Positions 6,932 through 14,243 of a DNA stretch of 49,288 nucleotides are shown piece after piece. Made by a program: the position numbers and the translations under genes. The notes beneath the pieces were generated by a model, which was not told where the DNA came from, did no database searches, and saw nothing but the letters and a program-made list of their open reading frames with translations. Within the stretch, counting starts at the first letter, position 1. Every line of letters starts with the position of its first letter. Source of the stretch: Bacillota bacterium (GTDB lineage Bacteria; Bacillota; Clostridia; Christensenellales; CAG-138); NCBI GenBank assembly GCA_023395595.1, contig JAEWYO010000015.1, positions 1 through 49,288 of the forward strand, read 5' to 3'.

Positions 6932-7567
6932 ATGAGTAAAATTGACGAAGTATTTTCCGCAATTGAAACCGGAAAGGCCAAGATCATCACCGAGCTTGTG
7001 CAAGGAGCCATCGACACGGGCGAAGACCCGATGGAGATTCTTAACCGCGGCATGGTGTCCGCTATGAGTGTTATCGGCGAACGATTCAGCCGCGGCGAAG
7101 CGTTTGTGCCGGAGATGCTGATCTCCGCGCGCACGATGAAAAAGGGTGTGGAGGTGCTCAAGCCCTATCTTGCCAAGGACGCGGTCAACAGCCTCGGCAC
7201 CGCCGTCATAGGCACCGTACAAGGAGACATGCACGACATCGGCAAAAACCTCGTGGCGATGATGATCGAAAGCGCGGGGTTTGAGGTGGTCGATTTGGAG
7301 GTGGATGTTCCATTGGAGCGGTTTGTCGAGGCAATTGCCGCGCATCCCAATGTGCGCATTGTCGCGCTCTCTACCCTGCTCACCACGACCATGCCCGCGA
7401 TGAAACAGATTGTCGCCGGGCTCAATGCGTTGGAAAACCGTGATTCGTTCCGAATCATGGTTGGCGGCGCACCGATTACAGAGGAGTTCGCGCGGCAAAT
7501 CGGCGCGGATGGATACTCGCCGGATGCCGCAGCCGCGGCCACGCTTGCCAAATCCCTCGCCAGCTAA
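6932..7567 (+). CDS. Corrinoid (B12-binding) methyl-carrier protein
   Basis: A 211-residue methyl-carrier protein holding a cobalamin whose lower ligand is the histidine of DMHDIG (Asp99, His101, Gly104). The N-terminal four-helix cap (about residues 1-85) includes AMSVIGERFSRGEAFVPEMLISARTMKKG, the cap-domain signature. The Rossmann-like B12 domain spans about 90-211, with VIGTVQGDMHDIGKNLVAMMIESAGFEVVDLEVDV, LSTLLTTTMPAMK and VGGAPITEEFARQIGADGYSPDAAAA. It lies between its methyltransferase and its reductive activator, with short gaps (30 and 10 bases), so the three are one operon. It resembles MtbC/MtgC/MtvC carriers; which methyl donor feeds it cannot be told from sequence. Confidence 0.95.
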   Translation: MSKIDEVFSAIETGKAKIITELVQGAIDTGEDPMEILNRGMVSAMSVIGERFSRGEAFVPEMLISARTMKKGVEVLKPYLAKDAVNSLGTAVIGTVQGDMHDIGKNLVAMMIESAGFEVVDLEVDVPLERFVEAIAAHPNVRIVALSTLLTTTMPAMKQIVAGLNALENRDSFRIMVGGAPITEEFARQIGADGYSPDAAAAATLAKSLAS

Positions 7568-7577
7568 GGAGTTGCCT

Positions 7578-9119
7578 ATGTCATTCCGCGTGCATTTTTC
7601 GCCAAGCGAAATCGAAATTCGCGTACCAGCAGGTACGCTGCTTTCCAGCGCGGCAAAGAACGCAGGCGTGTTTATCGACTCCCCCTGCGGTGGTAACGGT
7701 ACCTGCGGCAAGTGCGTGGTTCTTCTCACGCGAGGGGACAAGCAAGAACGCGTGCTCGCCTGTCAGACCATCATCGAGCAGGACTGCACCGTTATACTCG
7801 AACGCGAGAACGATCTTCATACGCTTCAGAGTGGCACAGAACGCGAGGTTTCGTTTGCGCCGCTTCAACATCTCAATATCGAGATTCCCGGCGCTTGTTT
7901 TGCAGCAATCGACCTCGGCACGACCAGCATCGTATGCTACTTACTCGACGGCAAGACGGGAATACAGCTTGCCTCGGTCGGTGTGCAAAACCCGCAGTCC
8001 GCGTTTGGCGCGGATGTCATCGCACGTGCCAACCATGTGCTCACGGGTGACGACCCGAATGCGTTGCGCCGTGTGGTTCTTCTTGCGCTCAACGATTTGA
8101 TCGCGCAAGCTACCGCAATTGCCAAACGAACGCCGGATCAGGTCGTGCTGGTCAGCATTGTCGGCAACACGGTCATGCACCATATTCTGCTTGGGTTGCC
8201 GCTCTCGCAGCTCGTCCGCGCGCCATATCTGCCGTTTTCAACTCAAGCACACGTGTTTCCCGCCGCCGAGTTAGCATTGCATGTTCATGCTTCGGCAATT
8301 GTTCTTATTGCTCCGGTGATCGGCGGTTTCGTCGGCGCCGATACGGTCGCATGCCTCAGCGCAACCGCGTATGAGAAAATCACAGCCCCTGCCCTCTTGC
8401 TGGATATCGGCACAAACGGAGAACTGGTCTGCACCGACGGTACACGCCGCGTCTGCTGCTCCACAGCGGCAGGCCCCGCGTTTGAAGGCGCGAACATCTC
8501 CTGCGGCATGCGCGCGGAGAACGGTGCGATTGATCATGTTTGGCTGGAAGATGGCTGCATTGGATTCTCCACCATTGGACACGCTCCCGCGCGCGGCATC
8601 TGCGGCAGCGGACTGATCGAACTCATCGCGCTGCTTGTGCGGCAGGGAACCATCGACGAAACGGGAAAATATGACATGCAAGCGCCTTTTTCCGATCGCT
8701 TGATAACGTCGAGCGATAGCAAACTGTCGTTTCGGGTTACACAAGGCGTTATGCTCTCGCAAAAGGATGTTCGCGAATTGCAGCTTGGCAAAGCCGCCAT
8801 CCGCGCGGGTATCTCGGTCTTGCTGGATGCGCTTTCTCTGCACGAATCTCAAATCTGCCGTGTTCTCCTAGCGGGCGCATTTGGCAGCCATCTCTCGCCG
8901 GACGCGCTCTGTGACATCGGTTTGTTCCCGGAAGCATTTCGCGGCAAAGTGGAAAGCATTGGAAATGCGGCTGGTGAAGGCGCAAAGCTCTATTTGAAGA
9001 ACTTTGAGTTGTTTTTAGAGAGCGAATCCCTCGCACGCGAAACAGAATATATCGAGTTATCGCTCTCCACTGCGTTTACGAACTACTATATCGACGCAAT
9101 GTCGTTCCCTGAAGCATAG
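7578..9119 (+). CDS. Reductive activator of corrinoid proteins (2Fe-2S ferredoxin + ASKHA, DUF4445)
   Basis: A 513-residue RACE/RamA-like protein that uses ATP to reduce an oxidised, inactive Co(II) corrinoid protein back to Co(I). An N-terminal plant-type 2Fe-2S domain (residues 1-80) has Cys37, Cys43, Cys46 and Cys62 (CGGNGTCGKC, then LACQ). The ASKHA ATPase part follows at about 110-500. It includes FAAIDLGTTSIVCYLLDG, NPQSAFGADVIAR, SIVGNTVMHHILLGL, LLLDIGTNGELV, AGPAFEGANISCGM, RGICGSGLIELIALL and VLLAGAFGSHLSPDAL. The true start is the ATG at 7578 after AAGGAG; a longer in-frame ORF upstream overlaps the corrinoid gene and has no ribosome site. It seems shorter than many family members because the linker between the two halves is small. 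Confidence 0.93.
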   Translation: MSFRVHFSPSEIEIRVPAGTLLSSAAKNAGVFIDSPCGGNGTCGKCVVLLTRGDKQERVLACQTIIEQDCTVILERENDLHTLQSGTEREVSFAPLQHLNIEIPGACFAAIDLGTTSIVCYLLDGKTGIQLASVGVQNPQSAFGADVIARANHVLTGDDPNALRRVVLLALNDLIAQATAIAKRTPDQVVLVSIVGNTVMHHILLGLPLSQLVRAPYLPFSTQAHVFPAAELALHVHASAIVLIAPVIGGFVGADTVACLSATAYEKITAPALLLDIGTNGELVCTDGTRRVCCSTAAGPAFEGANISCGMRAENGAIDHVWLEDGCIGFSTIGHAPARGICGSGLIELIALLVRQGTIDETGKYDMQAPFSDRLITSSDSKLSFRVTQGVMLSQKDVRELQLGKAAIRAGISVLLDALSLHESQICRVLLAGAFGSHLSPDALCDIGLFPEAFRGKVESIGNAAGEGAKLYLKNFELFLESESLARETEYIELSLSTAFTNYYIDAMSFPEA

Positions 9120-9158
9120 TAGTGCCTCCATCATTCAGAAAGAATCAGGCTATTGATT

Positions 9159-10025
9159 ATGAAAATCATCGACCGTATTCAATCCGGGTTGACGCTCTCG
9201 TTTGAGGTGTTTCCACCCAAGTCGGATAAACCGCTTGAGCCGCTGCTCACCACATTGGAAGAGCTCTATTCGCTTTCACCCGACTTCATCAGTTGTACCT
9301 ATGGAGCAATGGGTTCCAACAAAGGGCGCAATCTGGAGGTCGTTAGAAGCATTCAAGAGAGAGGAAAATGCGAAGCACTCTCGCACTACACCTGTGTTGG
9401 CAACAGCAAAGACGATGTGCTTGATGCGCTGCGAGAGTATGAATCCGCTGGCGTAGAGAATTTGCTGGCGTTACGCGGGGATTTTCCGGCGGGTGTGATG
9501 CAGACCAACGGAGATTTTTCGCACGCAAACGAGCTCATTTCGTTTGTTCGGCAGCAGACGGATCGCTTCTGCCTCGCTGCGGCGTGTTATCCTGAAAAGC
9601 ATCTGCTTGCGCAATCCATCGATGCAGACATCGACGCGCTGCTGCTCAAACAGGATGCAGGAGCCGCATTTTTGATGACGCAACTTTGCTACAGCGTGGA
9701 GAACTATCTGCGTTTTGTCGATCGGGCGAGAAAACGCGGAGTCACGCTGCCAATCGTCGCGGGCGTGCTGCCGTTGCTCAAAAAAGACGGTCTCGTGCGC
9801 ATGACGCTCAGCAACGGCTGCTCGATTCCGGCGGAAGTTGCCGCGCTCGTCGGGCGCTATGGTGAGAGTGAAGAGAGTTTCCGCGCGGCTGGTCACGCGT
9901 TCACCGTTTCGCTGGTGCAGCGTTTGATTCAGGAGGGTGCAAACGGCATTCATCTGTATACGCTCAATCGTTTTGAAGACGTTGCCGACTTGGTTTTGGA
10001 TGCGGGAATCCGCACAAACGCGTAA
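9159..10025 (+). CDS. metF: 5,10-methylenetetrahydrofolate reductase
   Basis: A 288-residue FAD-dependent TIM-barrel enzyme that interconverts methylene-THF and methyl-THF. The start LSFEVFPPKSDKPLEPLL is the family hallmark. Also present are FISCTYGAMGSNKGR, the region ALSHYTCVGNSKDDVLDAL, ENLLALRGDFP (folate site), AACYPEKHL, LLLKQDAGAAFLMTQLCYSVENYLRFVDRARKRGVTLPIVAGVLP and GIHLYTLNR near the end. It follows the activator gene by 39 bases on the same strand. It plausibly links the methyl group handled by the corrinoid module to the oxidised THF pool, or to methionine synthesis. No MetV-like partner gene is adjacent. The ATG at 9159 is preferred; a TTG two codons earlier is possible. Confidence 0.94.
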   Translation: MKIIDRIQSGLTLSFEVFPPKSDKPLEPLLTTLEELYSLSPDFISCTYGAMGSNKGRNLEVVRSIQERGKCEALSHYTCVGNSKDDVLDALREYESAGVENLLALRGDFPAGVMQTNGDFSHANELISFVRQQTDRFCLAAACYPEKHLLAQSIDADIDALLLKQDAGAAFLMTQLCYSVENYLRFVDRARKRGVTLPIVAGVLPLLKKDGLVRMTLSNGCSIPAEVAALVGRYGESEESFRAAGHAFTVSLVQRLIQEGANGIHLYTLNRFEDVADLVLDAGIRTNA

Positions 10026-10040
10026 TCATCAGGTTTCGCT

Positions 10041-10068
10041 TTGCGTTTGATATAGTATACGGTATAAT
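10041..10068 (+). promoter_or_regulatory. Promoter of the THF-riboswitch transcript
   Basis: TATAAT at 10063-10068 with TTGCGT at 10041-10046 (16-base spacer). Transcription would start about 35 bases before the riboswitch aptamer. The -10 is perfect, the -35 partial. Confidence 0.65.
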
Positions 10069-10109
10069 CATTGCGATCCTCGTCCATGGATGAGGAGTCT
10101 AGTGTCCAA

Positions 10110-10208
10110 GGTAGAGTAGATATTGCGCGTTAAGTGGCAGTTGGATGGGAAGTCGCCGCTGCACGAAAAGCGTCATCGCGCTTGCGGTGCAATATCGCGT
10201 CCGCTACT
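10110..10208 (+). promoter_or_regulatory. Tetrahydrofolate (THF) riboswitch aptamer, folT type
   Basis: The conserved blocks of the THF-I riboswitch are present in order: GGTAGAGTAGA (10110-10120), GCGTTAAGTG (10127-10137 region), GGGAAGTCG (10147-10155), CGAAAAGCG, then GCGGTGCAAT and CGCGTCCGCTAC at the 3' end. Closing stem P1 pairs GTAG (10111-10114) with CTAC (10204-10207). It lies upstream of a folate transporter gene, the classic location. Such RNAs bind reduced folates and lower expression of folate uptake genes when folate is plentiful. Confidence 0.93.
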
Positions 10209-10227
10209 GCACCAAAACGGGAAGCTC

Positions 10228-10276
10228 CCTCTTTTTGAGGCGATCCTGCATTTTGTGCAGCGTAAGCAAAAGGAGG
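10228..10276 (+). promoter_or_regulatory. Expression platform sequestering the folT-folC ribosome site
   Basis: CCTCTTTTTG (10228-10237) can pair over 10 positions, with one G-U, with CAAAAGGAGG (10267-10276), which contains the Shine-Dalgarno site of the ATG at 10284. A second hairpin, CTGCA-TTTTG-TGCAG (10246-10260), sits in the loop between them. This predicts control at translation rather than termination; no strong terminator hairpin is seen here. Confidence 0.65.
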
Positions 10277-10283
10277 AATTCAT

Positions 10284-12116
10284 ATGAAGTCAATCACCCC
10301 GAAACGCCTTTCCCTGCTGGCGATGTTCATCGCCCTGCAAATCGTTCTTTCCAAGTTTCTCATGTTACAGCTTGCGCCTTCTGTGCGATTGAGCATCGAC
10401 AGCGTGCCGATTTTGCTCGCCGGCCTCTGGTTTGGTCCACTTGCTGGCGCGCTTGTCGGTACTCTTTCGGACTTTCTTGGCACGCTTCTGTTCCCCACCG
10501 CCGGCGCCTATTTTCCGCCGCTGACTGTTGCGTTTTTACTCATCGGTCTCGTGGCAGGGCTCATGTCTCGTGTGGTCAAGGTCAAGCAGCCAGTCATTCG
10601 CGCGGCACTCATCGTCATCCCGTCTGAAATCATCGGTTCGTATTTATTTAAGAGTTTTGCGCTGTCGTTTCTGGTCGGTGCGCCATTCCCCGTGCTGCTT
10701 GCATCCCGCGCACTTCCCGTTGCAATTGTAATGATCGCAAATACGATGCTGGTTGCGCTCCTCGACCGCGCGTTGGGCGAAAAAGCCATTCGCGAAAGCA
10801 AACAAGGCAAGAGAATTACCGCTAGCACAGTCGGCACCTCCGAAACAATGTCCTATGACGAAGCGATGGATTATATCCACCACGTCACCTGGCGCGGCAG
10901 CCGTCTTGGCTTGGAGCGCACGCGGGAGCTGCTTGATCGCATCGGAAATCCGCATCAAAAGCTCAAATTCATTCACGTCGCCGGAACCAATGGAAAAGGC
11001 TCCACCTGCGCGATGATCGCAAAAACGCTTACGCTCGCGGGGTATCAAACCGGACTCTATATCTCGCCGTTTATCAACCGGTTTAACGAGCGCATGCAGC
11101 TCAACGGCGAACCGATTTCTGACGAACTGCTTGCAAAGATTACCGAGTTTGTCCGCCCGCACGCGGAGGCGATGGCAGATCACCCAACCGAGTTTGAGCT
11201 AATCACGGTCATCGCGTTTGAGTACTTCCTACGCAGTAAGGCGGACATCGTCGTACTGGAAGTCGGCATGGGCGGCGAGTTGGACTCCACCAATGTCATC
11301 GGTACACCGGAACTTGCGGTGATTACCAACATCGGCCTCGATCACACGCGTGAGCTTGGCCCGACGATGACAGACATTGCAAAGGCAAAGGCAGGCATCA
11401 TCAAGCAGGACGGCGATGTATTGATCTATGGACTTAATCCCGAAGCGGATGAAGTGTTTGCAAACGCCTGCCTTTCTCGCGGCGCGCGGCTCCACATCAC
11501 CGACCACAGCCGAATTTCAAATGTTTCTGCTTCGCTTGAGGCACTCTCGTTTGATTGTGTCCCGTATGGCGCAGTGACGTGTGGGCTTATCGGTACCTAT
11601 CAGGCAAAGAATGCAGCGGTTGCGATTACCGCACTGGAGCTTTTACAGCAAAAGGGCTGGAAGATCGCGACGCAGCACATCAAAGACGGCTTACGCAGTG
11701 TGCGCTGGCCGGCGCGCTTTGAACTTCTGCAGCAAAATCCGATCTTCATTGCAGACGGCGGGCACAACCCGCAGGGTATCGGTGCAGTTGCAGAAAGCCT
11801 CAAGGAACACTTCCCGAATCGCAAGATTACGTTTTTGATCGGCATCATGGCGGATAAGGACATCCCGCAAATGATCGATCAACTTGCGCCTCTTGCGCAG
11901 GAATTCATCACCGTCACGCCGGACAATCCGCGTGCGCTAAGCGCGGATGTGCTAGCCGGGATGCTGATCGAGCGCGGGCTTAAGGCAACCTCCCGCGGCA
12001 GCGTAGAGGAGGGCATTCGCCTCGCCATCGAACGTGCTGGAGCAGATGGCATCGTCTGCGCACTTGGGTCGCTGTATCTTCTGGGCGACGTGCGCGCGCT
12101 GCTCGGTGTAAAATAG
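10284..12116 (+). CDS. FolT-FolC fusion: ECF folate S component + folylpolyglutamate synthase
   Basis: A 610-residue membrane protein. Residues 1-165 are a folate-type ECF substrate-binding unit with about six hydrophobic segments and the FolT motifs VRLSIDSVPILLAGLWFGPLAGALVGTLSDFLGTLLFPTAGAYFPPLT. After a polar linker (about 166-187), residues 188-610 are a full FolC. The P-loop is HVAGTNGKGSTC at 231-242. Other FolC motifs are SPFINRFNERMQLNGEPIS, FELITVIAFEYF, VVLEVGMGGELDSTN, ITNIGLDHTRELG, AKAGIIK and PARFELLQQNPIFIADGGHNPQG. FolC adds glutamates to folates, which traps them in the cell. No stop, and no ribosome site before the internal Met189, so the fusion seems real. It is controlled by the THF riboswitch. 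EcfA/EcfT energising subunits are not in the window. Confidence 0.93.
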   Translation: MKSITPKRLSLLAMFIALQIVLSKFLMLQLAPSVRLSIDSVPILLAGLWFGPLAGALVGTLSDFLGTLLFPTAGAYFPPLTVAFLLIGLVAGLMSRVVKVKQPVIRAALIVIPSEIIGSYLFKSFALSFLVGAPFPVLLASRALPVAIVMIANTMLVALLDRALGEKAIRESKQGKRITASTVGTSETMSYDEAMDYIHHVTWRGSRLGLERTRELLDRIGNPHQKLKFIHVAGTNGKGSTCAMIAKTLTLAGYQTGLYISPFINRFNERMQLNGEPISDELLAKITEFVRPHAEAMADHPTEFELITVIAFEYFLRSKADIVVLEVGMGGELDSTNVIGTPELAVITNIGLDHTRELGPTMTDIAKAKAGIIKQDGDVLIYGLNPEADEVFANACLSRGARLHITDHSRISNVSASLEALSFDCVPYGAVTCGLIGTYQAKNAAVAITALELLQQKGWKIATQHIKDGLRSVRWPARFELLQQNPIFIADGGHNPQGIGAVAESLKEHFPNRKITFLIGIMADKDIPQMIDQLAPLAQEFITVTPDNPRALSADVLAGMLIERGLKATSRGSVEEGIRLAIERAGADGIVCALGSLYLLGDVRALLGVK

Positions 12117-12184
12117 CACGTAGAACTACACGTTCCACCCGACGTGAAGAAAACGATTCAATGTAACTACTATTGGAGGCAATC

Positions 12185-12817
12185 ATGGCATTTCGTGATC
12201 AAACAATCGATGTGTTTCTGCAACAGCTCTCGTCCAAAGCGCCGATTCCTGGCGGCGGCGGCGCAAGCGCGCTTGCTGGCGCTCTTTCCGCTTCGCTGAC
12301 GCATATGGTTGCCGCGTTGACCGTCGGTAAACCAAAATATGCCGCTGTGGAACCGGAGATGAACGAGCTATTGAAAAAGACCGAGGCGCTTGCGGATCGT
12401 TTCCTTGCGCTGATGGACGAAGACGCGGAAGCGTTTGAGCCGCTTGCGCAGGCATACCGTCTGCCGAAGGAGACGGACGCGGAGAAAACGGAAAAATCTC
12501 TCCGCATGGAAGCCGCGCTCAAGAGCGCCGTTCAGCCGCCGATTGCGATCATGGAAACCTGCGCCGACGCGCTCCCGCTGATTGCGCTCTGCGCGGAAAA
12601 AGGCAGCGTTGTCGCCGTCAGCGATGCGGGCGTTGCCGCCACGCTCTGCCGCGCCGCGCTGGAAGGCGCAAGCCTCAACGTGTTCATCAACACGCAAGGC
12701 ATGCAGGACAAAGCGTATGCCGCCGCGCTCAACCAGCGCGCAAAGACGCTTCTCTCGCAGTCCGACAGCGAAGCGGAAGCAATTTTCCGCGCTGTGTTGG
12801 CTCGTCTCGACGCATAA
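12185..12817 (+). CDS. Cyclodeaminase/cyclohydrolase family protein (FchA-like methenyl-THF cyclohydrolase)
   Basis: A 210-residue all-helical protein of the FTCD C-terminal family, which in clostridia acts as methenyl-THF cyclohydrolase (FchA) or formimino-THF cyclodeaminase. The opening DQTIDVFLQQLSSKAPIPGGGGASALAGALSASLTHMVAALT is the family signature, with the PGGGGASAL folate-binding loop at about residues 23-31. The centre DEDAEAFEPLAQAYRLPKETDAEK and the end AVSDAGVAATLCRAALEGASLNVFINTQGMQDKAYA also fit. The standalone length matches FchA rather than bifunctional FTCD. GGAGG 7 bases upstream fixes the ATG at 12185; a TTG four codons earlier is rejected. It lies 68 bases after the FolT-FolC gene, so it is probably in the riboswitch-controlled transcript. 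Confidence 0.9.
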   Translation: MAFRDQTIDVFLQQLSSKAPIPGGGGASALAGALSASLTHMVAALTVGKPKYAAVEPEMNELLKKTEALADRFLALMDEDAEAFEPLAQAYRLPKETDAEKTEKSLRMEAALKSAVQPPIAIMETCADALPLIALCAEKGSVVAVSDAGVAATLCRAALEGASLNVFINTQGMQDKAYAAALNQRAKTLLSQSDSEAEAIFRAVLARLDA

Positions 12818-12868
12818 TCTTCCCCTTCGTTCCCCTGTTTCAAATTTCATTTGACGGAAGGAATGCCT

Positions 12869-13444
12869 ATGCAGATTTGCATACTCAACGGCAGCCCGCG
12901 CCTACGGGGCAATACGGCGGAGCTTGCCAAACCATTTGTCGAAGAACTCACCTCCGGCGGAGCAGCACTTACCCATTATACACTCGCGCAGATGAACATC
13001 GCCTCCTGCAAAGGGTGCTATCATTGTCAAAATGTCTCCGGCGAATACGGCTGCTTTCAAAAAGACGACATGCACGCAGTTGCGGATTCGATCATCCAAT
13101 CCGACCTTATCGTGTTGGTCACACCAATCTATACCTGGTTTTGCACCACAGAACTCAAAGCGGTTTTGGATCGTTTCTACGGGCTTGCGAAATATTACCG
13201 TTCGGCGGAAGGCAACTTTGTCGAAGGCAAACGTGTCGCGATTCTCGCCACCCATGGCTACGACGCAGCATACGCGGCAGACCCGTTCGTGATCGGCATC
13301 CAGCGCATGTGCGAACATTATCACATGCGATATGACGGCATGTACTCCGTGCGCGATGTAGACGACATCGCTTCCTTTCAAACCAAGCAGGCAATCAGCG
13401 GCGCAAAAGAGTTTGCGCGTTATCTACTGCATCAGTCTGCCTAA
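12869..13444 (+). CDS. Flavodoxin-fold NAD(P)H-dependent oxidoreductase
   Basis: A 191-residue protein of the NADPH-dependent FMN reductase / iron-sulfur flavoprotein family. The FMN phosphate loop is ICILNGSPRLRGNTAELAKPF at the N-terminus. ASCKGCYHCQNVSGEYGCFQKDDM carries the CX2CX2C cysteines, with a further Cys seven residues on, that bind an iron-sulfur cluster in iron-sulfur flavoproteins. LIVLVTPIYTWFCTTELKAVLDRFYGL is the second flavin-contact region. The start ATG at 12869 has GGAAGGA 6 bases before it; TTG 12851 and ATG 12863 overlap that site and are less likely. It follows fchA by 51 bases. A reductive step on folate or electron supply to the corrinoid activator would fit the context, but this is only inference. 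Confidence 0.87.
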   Translation: MQICILNGSPRLRGNTAELAKPFVEELTSGGAALTHYTLAQMNIASCKGCYHCQNVSGEYGCFQKDDMHAVADSIIQSDLIVLVTPIYTWFCTTELKAVLDRFYGLAKYYRSAEGNFVEGKRVAILATHGYDAAYAADPFVIGIQRMCEHYHMRYDGMYSVRDVDDIASFQTKQAISGAKEFARYLLHQSA

Positions 13445-13487
13445 GTCCCACCGATGGCTCCACAAATAGAAAGAAGGCGTTCGTATT

Positions 13488-14054
13488 ATGGCTGCCCCGA
13501 AGAACGATAACGTCAAATCGCAAATTCTCGATGCGGCAACGCTGCTGTTTCAGGAACGGCATGATGTTTCACTCGCCGAGATTGCAAAGGCAGCAAACGT
13601 CAGCAAAGGCACGTTGTTTTATCATTATCGTAGCAAGGCGGAAATCTATCTGGATCTTGGCGAACGGTATTGGAGCAAACTTTCAGAAGATTTACTGGGT
13701 TGGGTGGACAATCGCGAGAAGGACACTTCCCTGCCCCGTCTGGTACGCTACACCTTTATCCGCGGCGCGTTCGACGAGAGCGGGCAACTCCGCCTTCGCT
13801 TGTTTGTGGAGTCGATCTCCGTCGAAGAGGAAAGCCTGATACGGGAACGCCTCAACGAACAATATGCACACTTTAAAAACATACTCAAAGCGCGCATTCT
13901 GGAGCGCGCGCCGGATGCGGACGGCGAGCAGCTTGCCTGGCTTCTGCTAACGCTGGTAGACGGGCTTATGGTGCAGAGCACTATGCAAAACGAAGGAATG
14001 GATGTAAATGCCTTTATCGAGTGGATGGCAAAGAGTTTTCAGAAGCTGATCTAG
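13488..14054 (+). CDS. TetR/AcrR-family transcriptional regulator
   Basis: A 188-residue dimeric repressor-type protein. The N-terminal DNA-binding domain (residues 9-55) reads KSQILDAATLLFQERHDVSLAEIAKAANVSKGTLFYHYRSKAEIYLDLGE, with the classic recognition helix KGTLFYHYRSK. The C-terminal ligand-binding domain ends DGLMVQSTMQNEGMDVNAFIEWMAKSFQKLI. The start ATG has AGAAGG upstream. It is followed by a terminator (14078-14101) and then by the promoter and palindromic operator (14183-14202) of the flavoprotein operon, so local control of that operon is likely. The ligand is unknown; a lipid or acyl compound would suit the target genes, but this is speculation. Confidence 0.92.
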   Translation: MAAPKNDNVKSQILDAATLLFQERHDVSLAEIAKAANVSKGTLFYHYRSKAEIYLDLGERYWSKLSEDLLGWVDNREKDTSLPRLVRYTFIRGAFDESGQLRLRLFVESISVEEESLIRERLNEQYAHFKNILKARILERAPDADGEQLAWLLLTLVDGLMVQSTMQNEGMDVNAFIEWMAKSFQKLI

Positions 14055-14077
14055 AGACACCAGAAACGCATTTTTAG

Positions 14078-14108
14078 AGAACGTGCTGCGAGGTACGTTC
14101 TTGTTTGT
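14078..14108 (+). terminator. Terminator after the tetR-type gene
   Basis: AGAACGT (14078-14084) with ACGTTCT (14095-14101), followed by the U-rich TGTTTGTTATT. It separates the regulator from the downstream operon, which has its own promoter. Confidence 0.65.
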
Positions 14109-14143
14109 TATTGCCAAAAATCTTCTAAATTGCCACTACATAC

Positions 14144-14172
14144 TTGACAAATCCCCGGCGCAATGATACGCT
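14144..14172 (+). promoter_or_regulatory. Promoter of the glpA-like/AGPS-like operon
   Basis: TTGACA (14144-14149), 17 bases, TACGCT (14167-14172). The consensus -35 and ideal spacing compensate for a weak -10. The predicted start of transcription is immediately before the palindromic operator. Confidence 0.65.
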
Positions 14173-14182
14173 CCAATCATGT

Positions 14183-14202
14183 AGTCGGTCGTTTGACCGA
14201 CT
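14183..14202 (+). promoter_or_regulatory. Palindromic operator, probable TetR-family binding site
   Basis: AGTCGGTC-GTTT-GACCGACT is a perfect 8-bp inverted repeat with a 4-base centre. It lies about 10 bases downstream of the -10, at or just after the predicted transcription start, where a bound repressor would block the polymerase. The TetR-type gene directly upstream is the obvious candidate. Confidence 0.75.
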
Positions 14203-14243
14203 TAATCAAATCTGTTTGATGAACCAATTTGGAGCGAGAAGAC

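Noticed and set aside
6296..7741. 481-codon open frame on the - strand across the methyltransferase and corrinoid genes
   Set aside because: It spans two recognised genes on the other strand and their gap; its His/Arg-rich translation is typical of a shadow frame.
10780..10860. Frameshift or missed stop joining separate folT and folC genes
   Set aside because: The frame is continuous, both halves are full length and no ribosome site precedes the internal Met at the junction.
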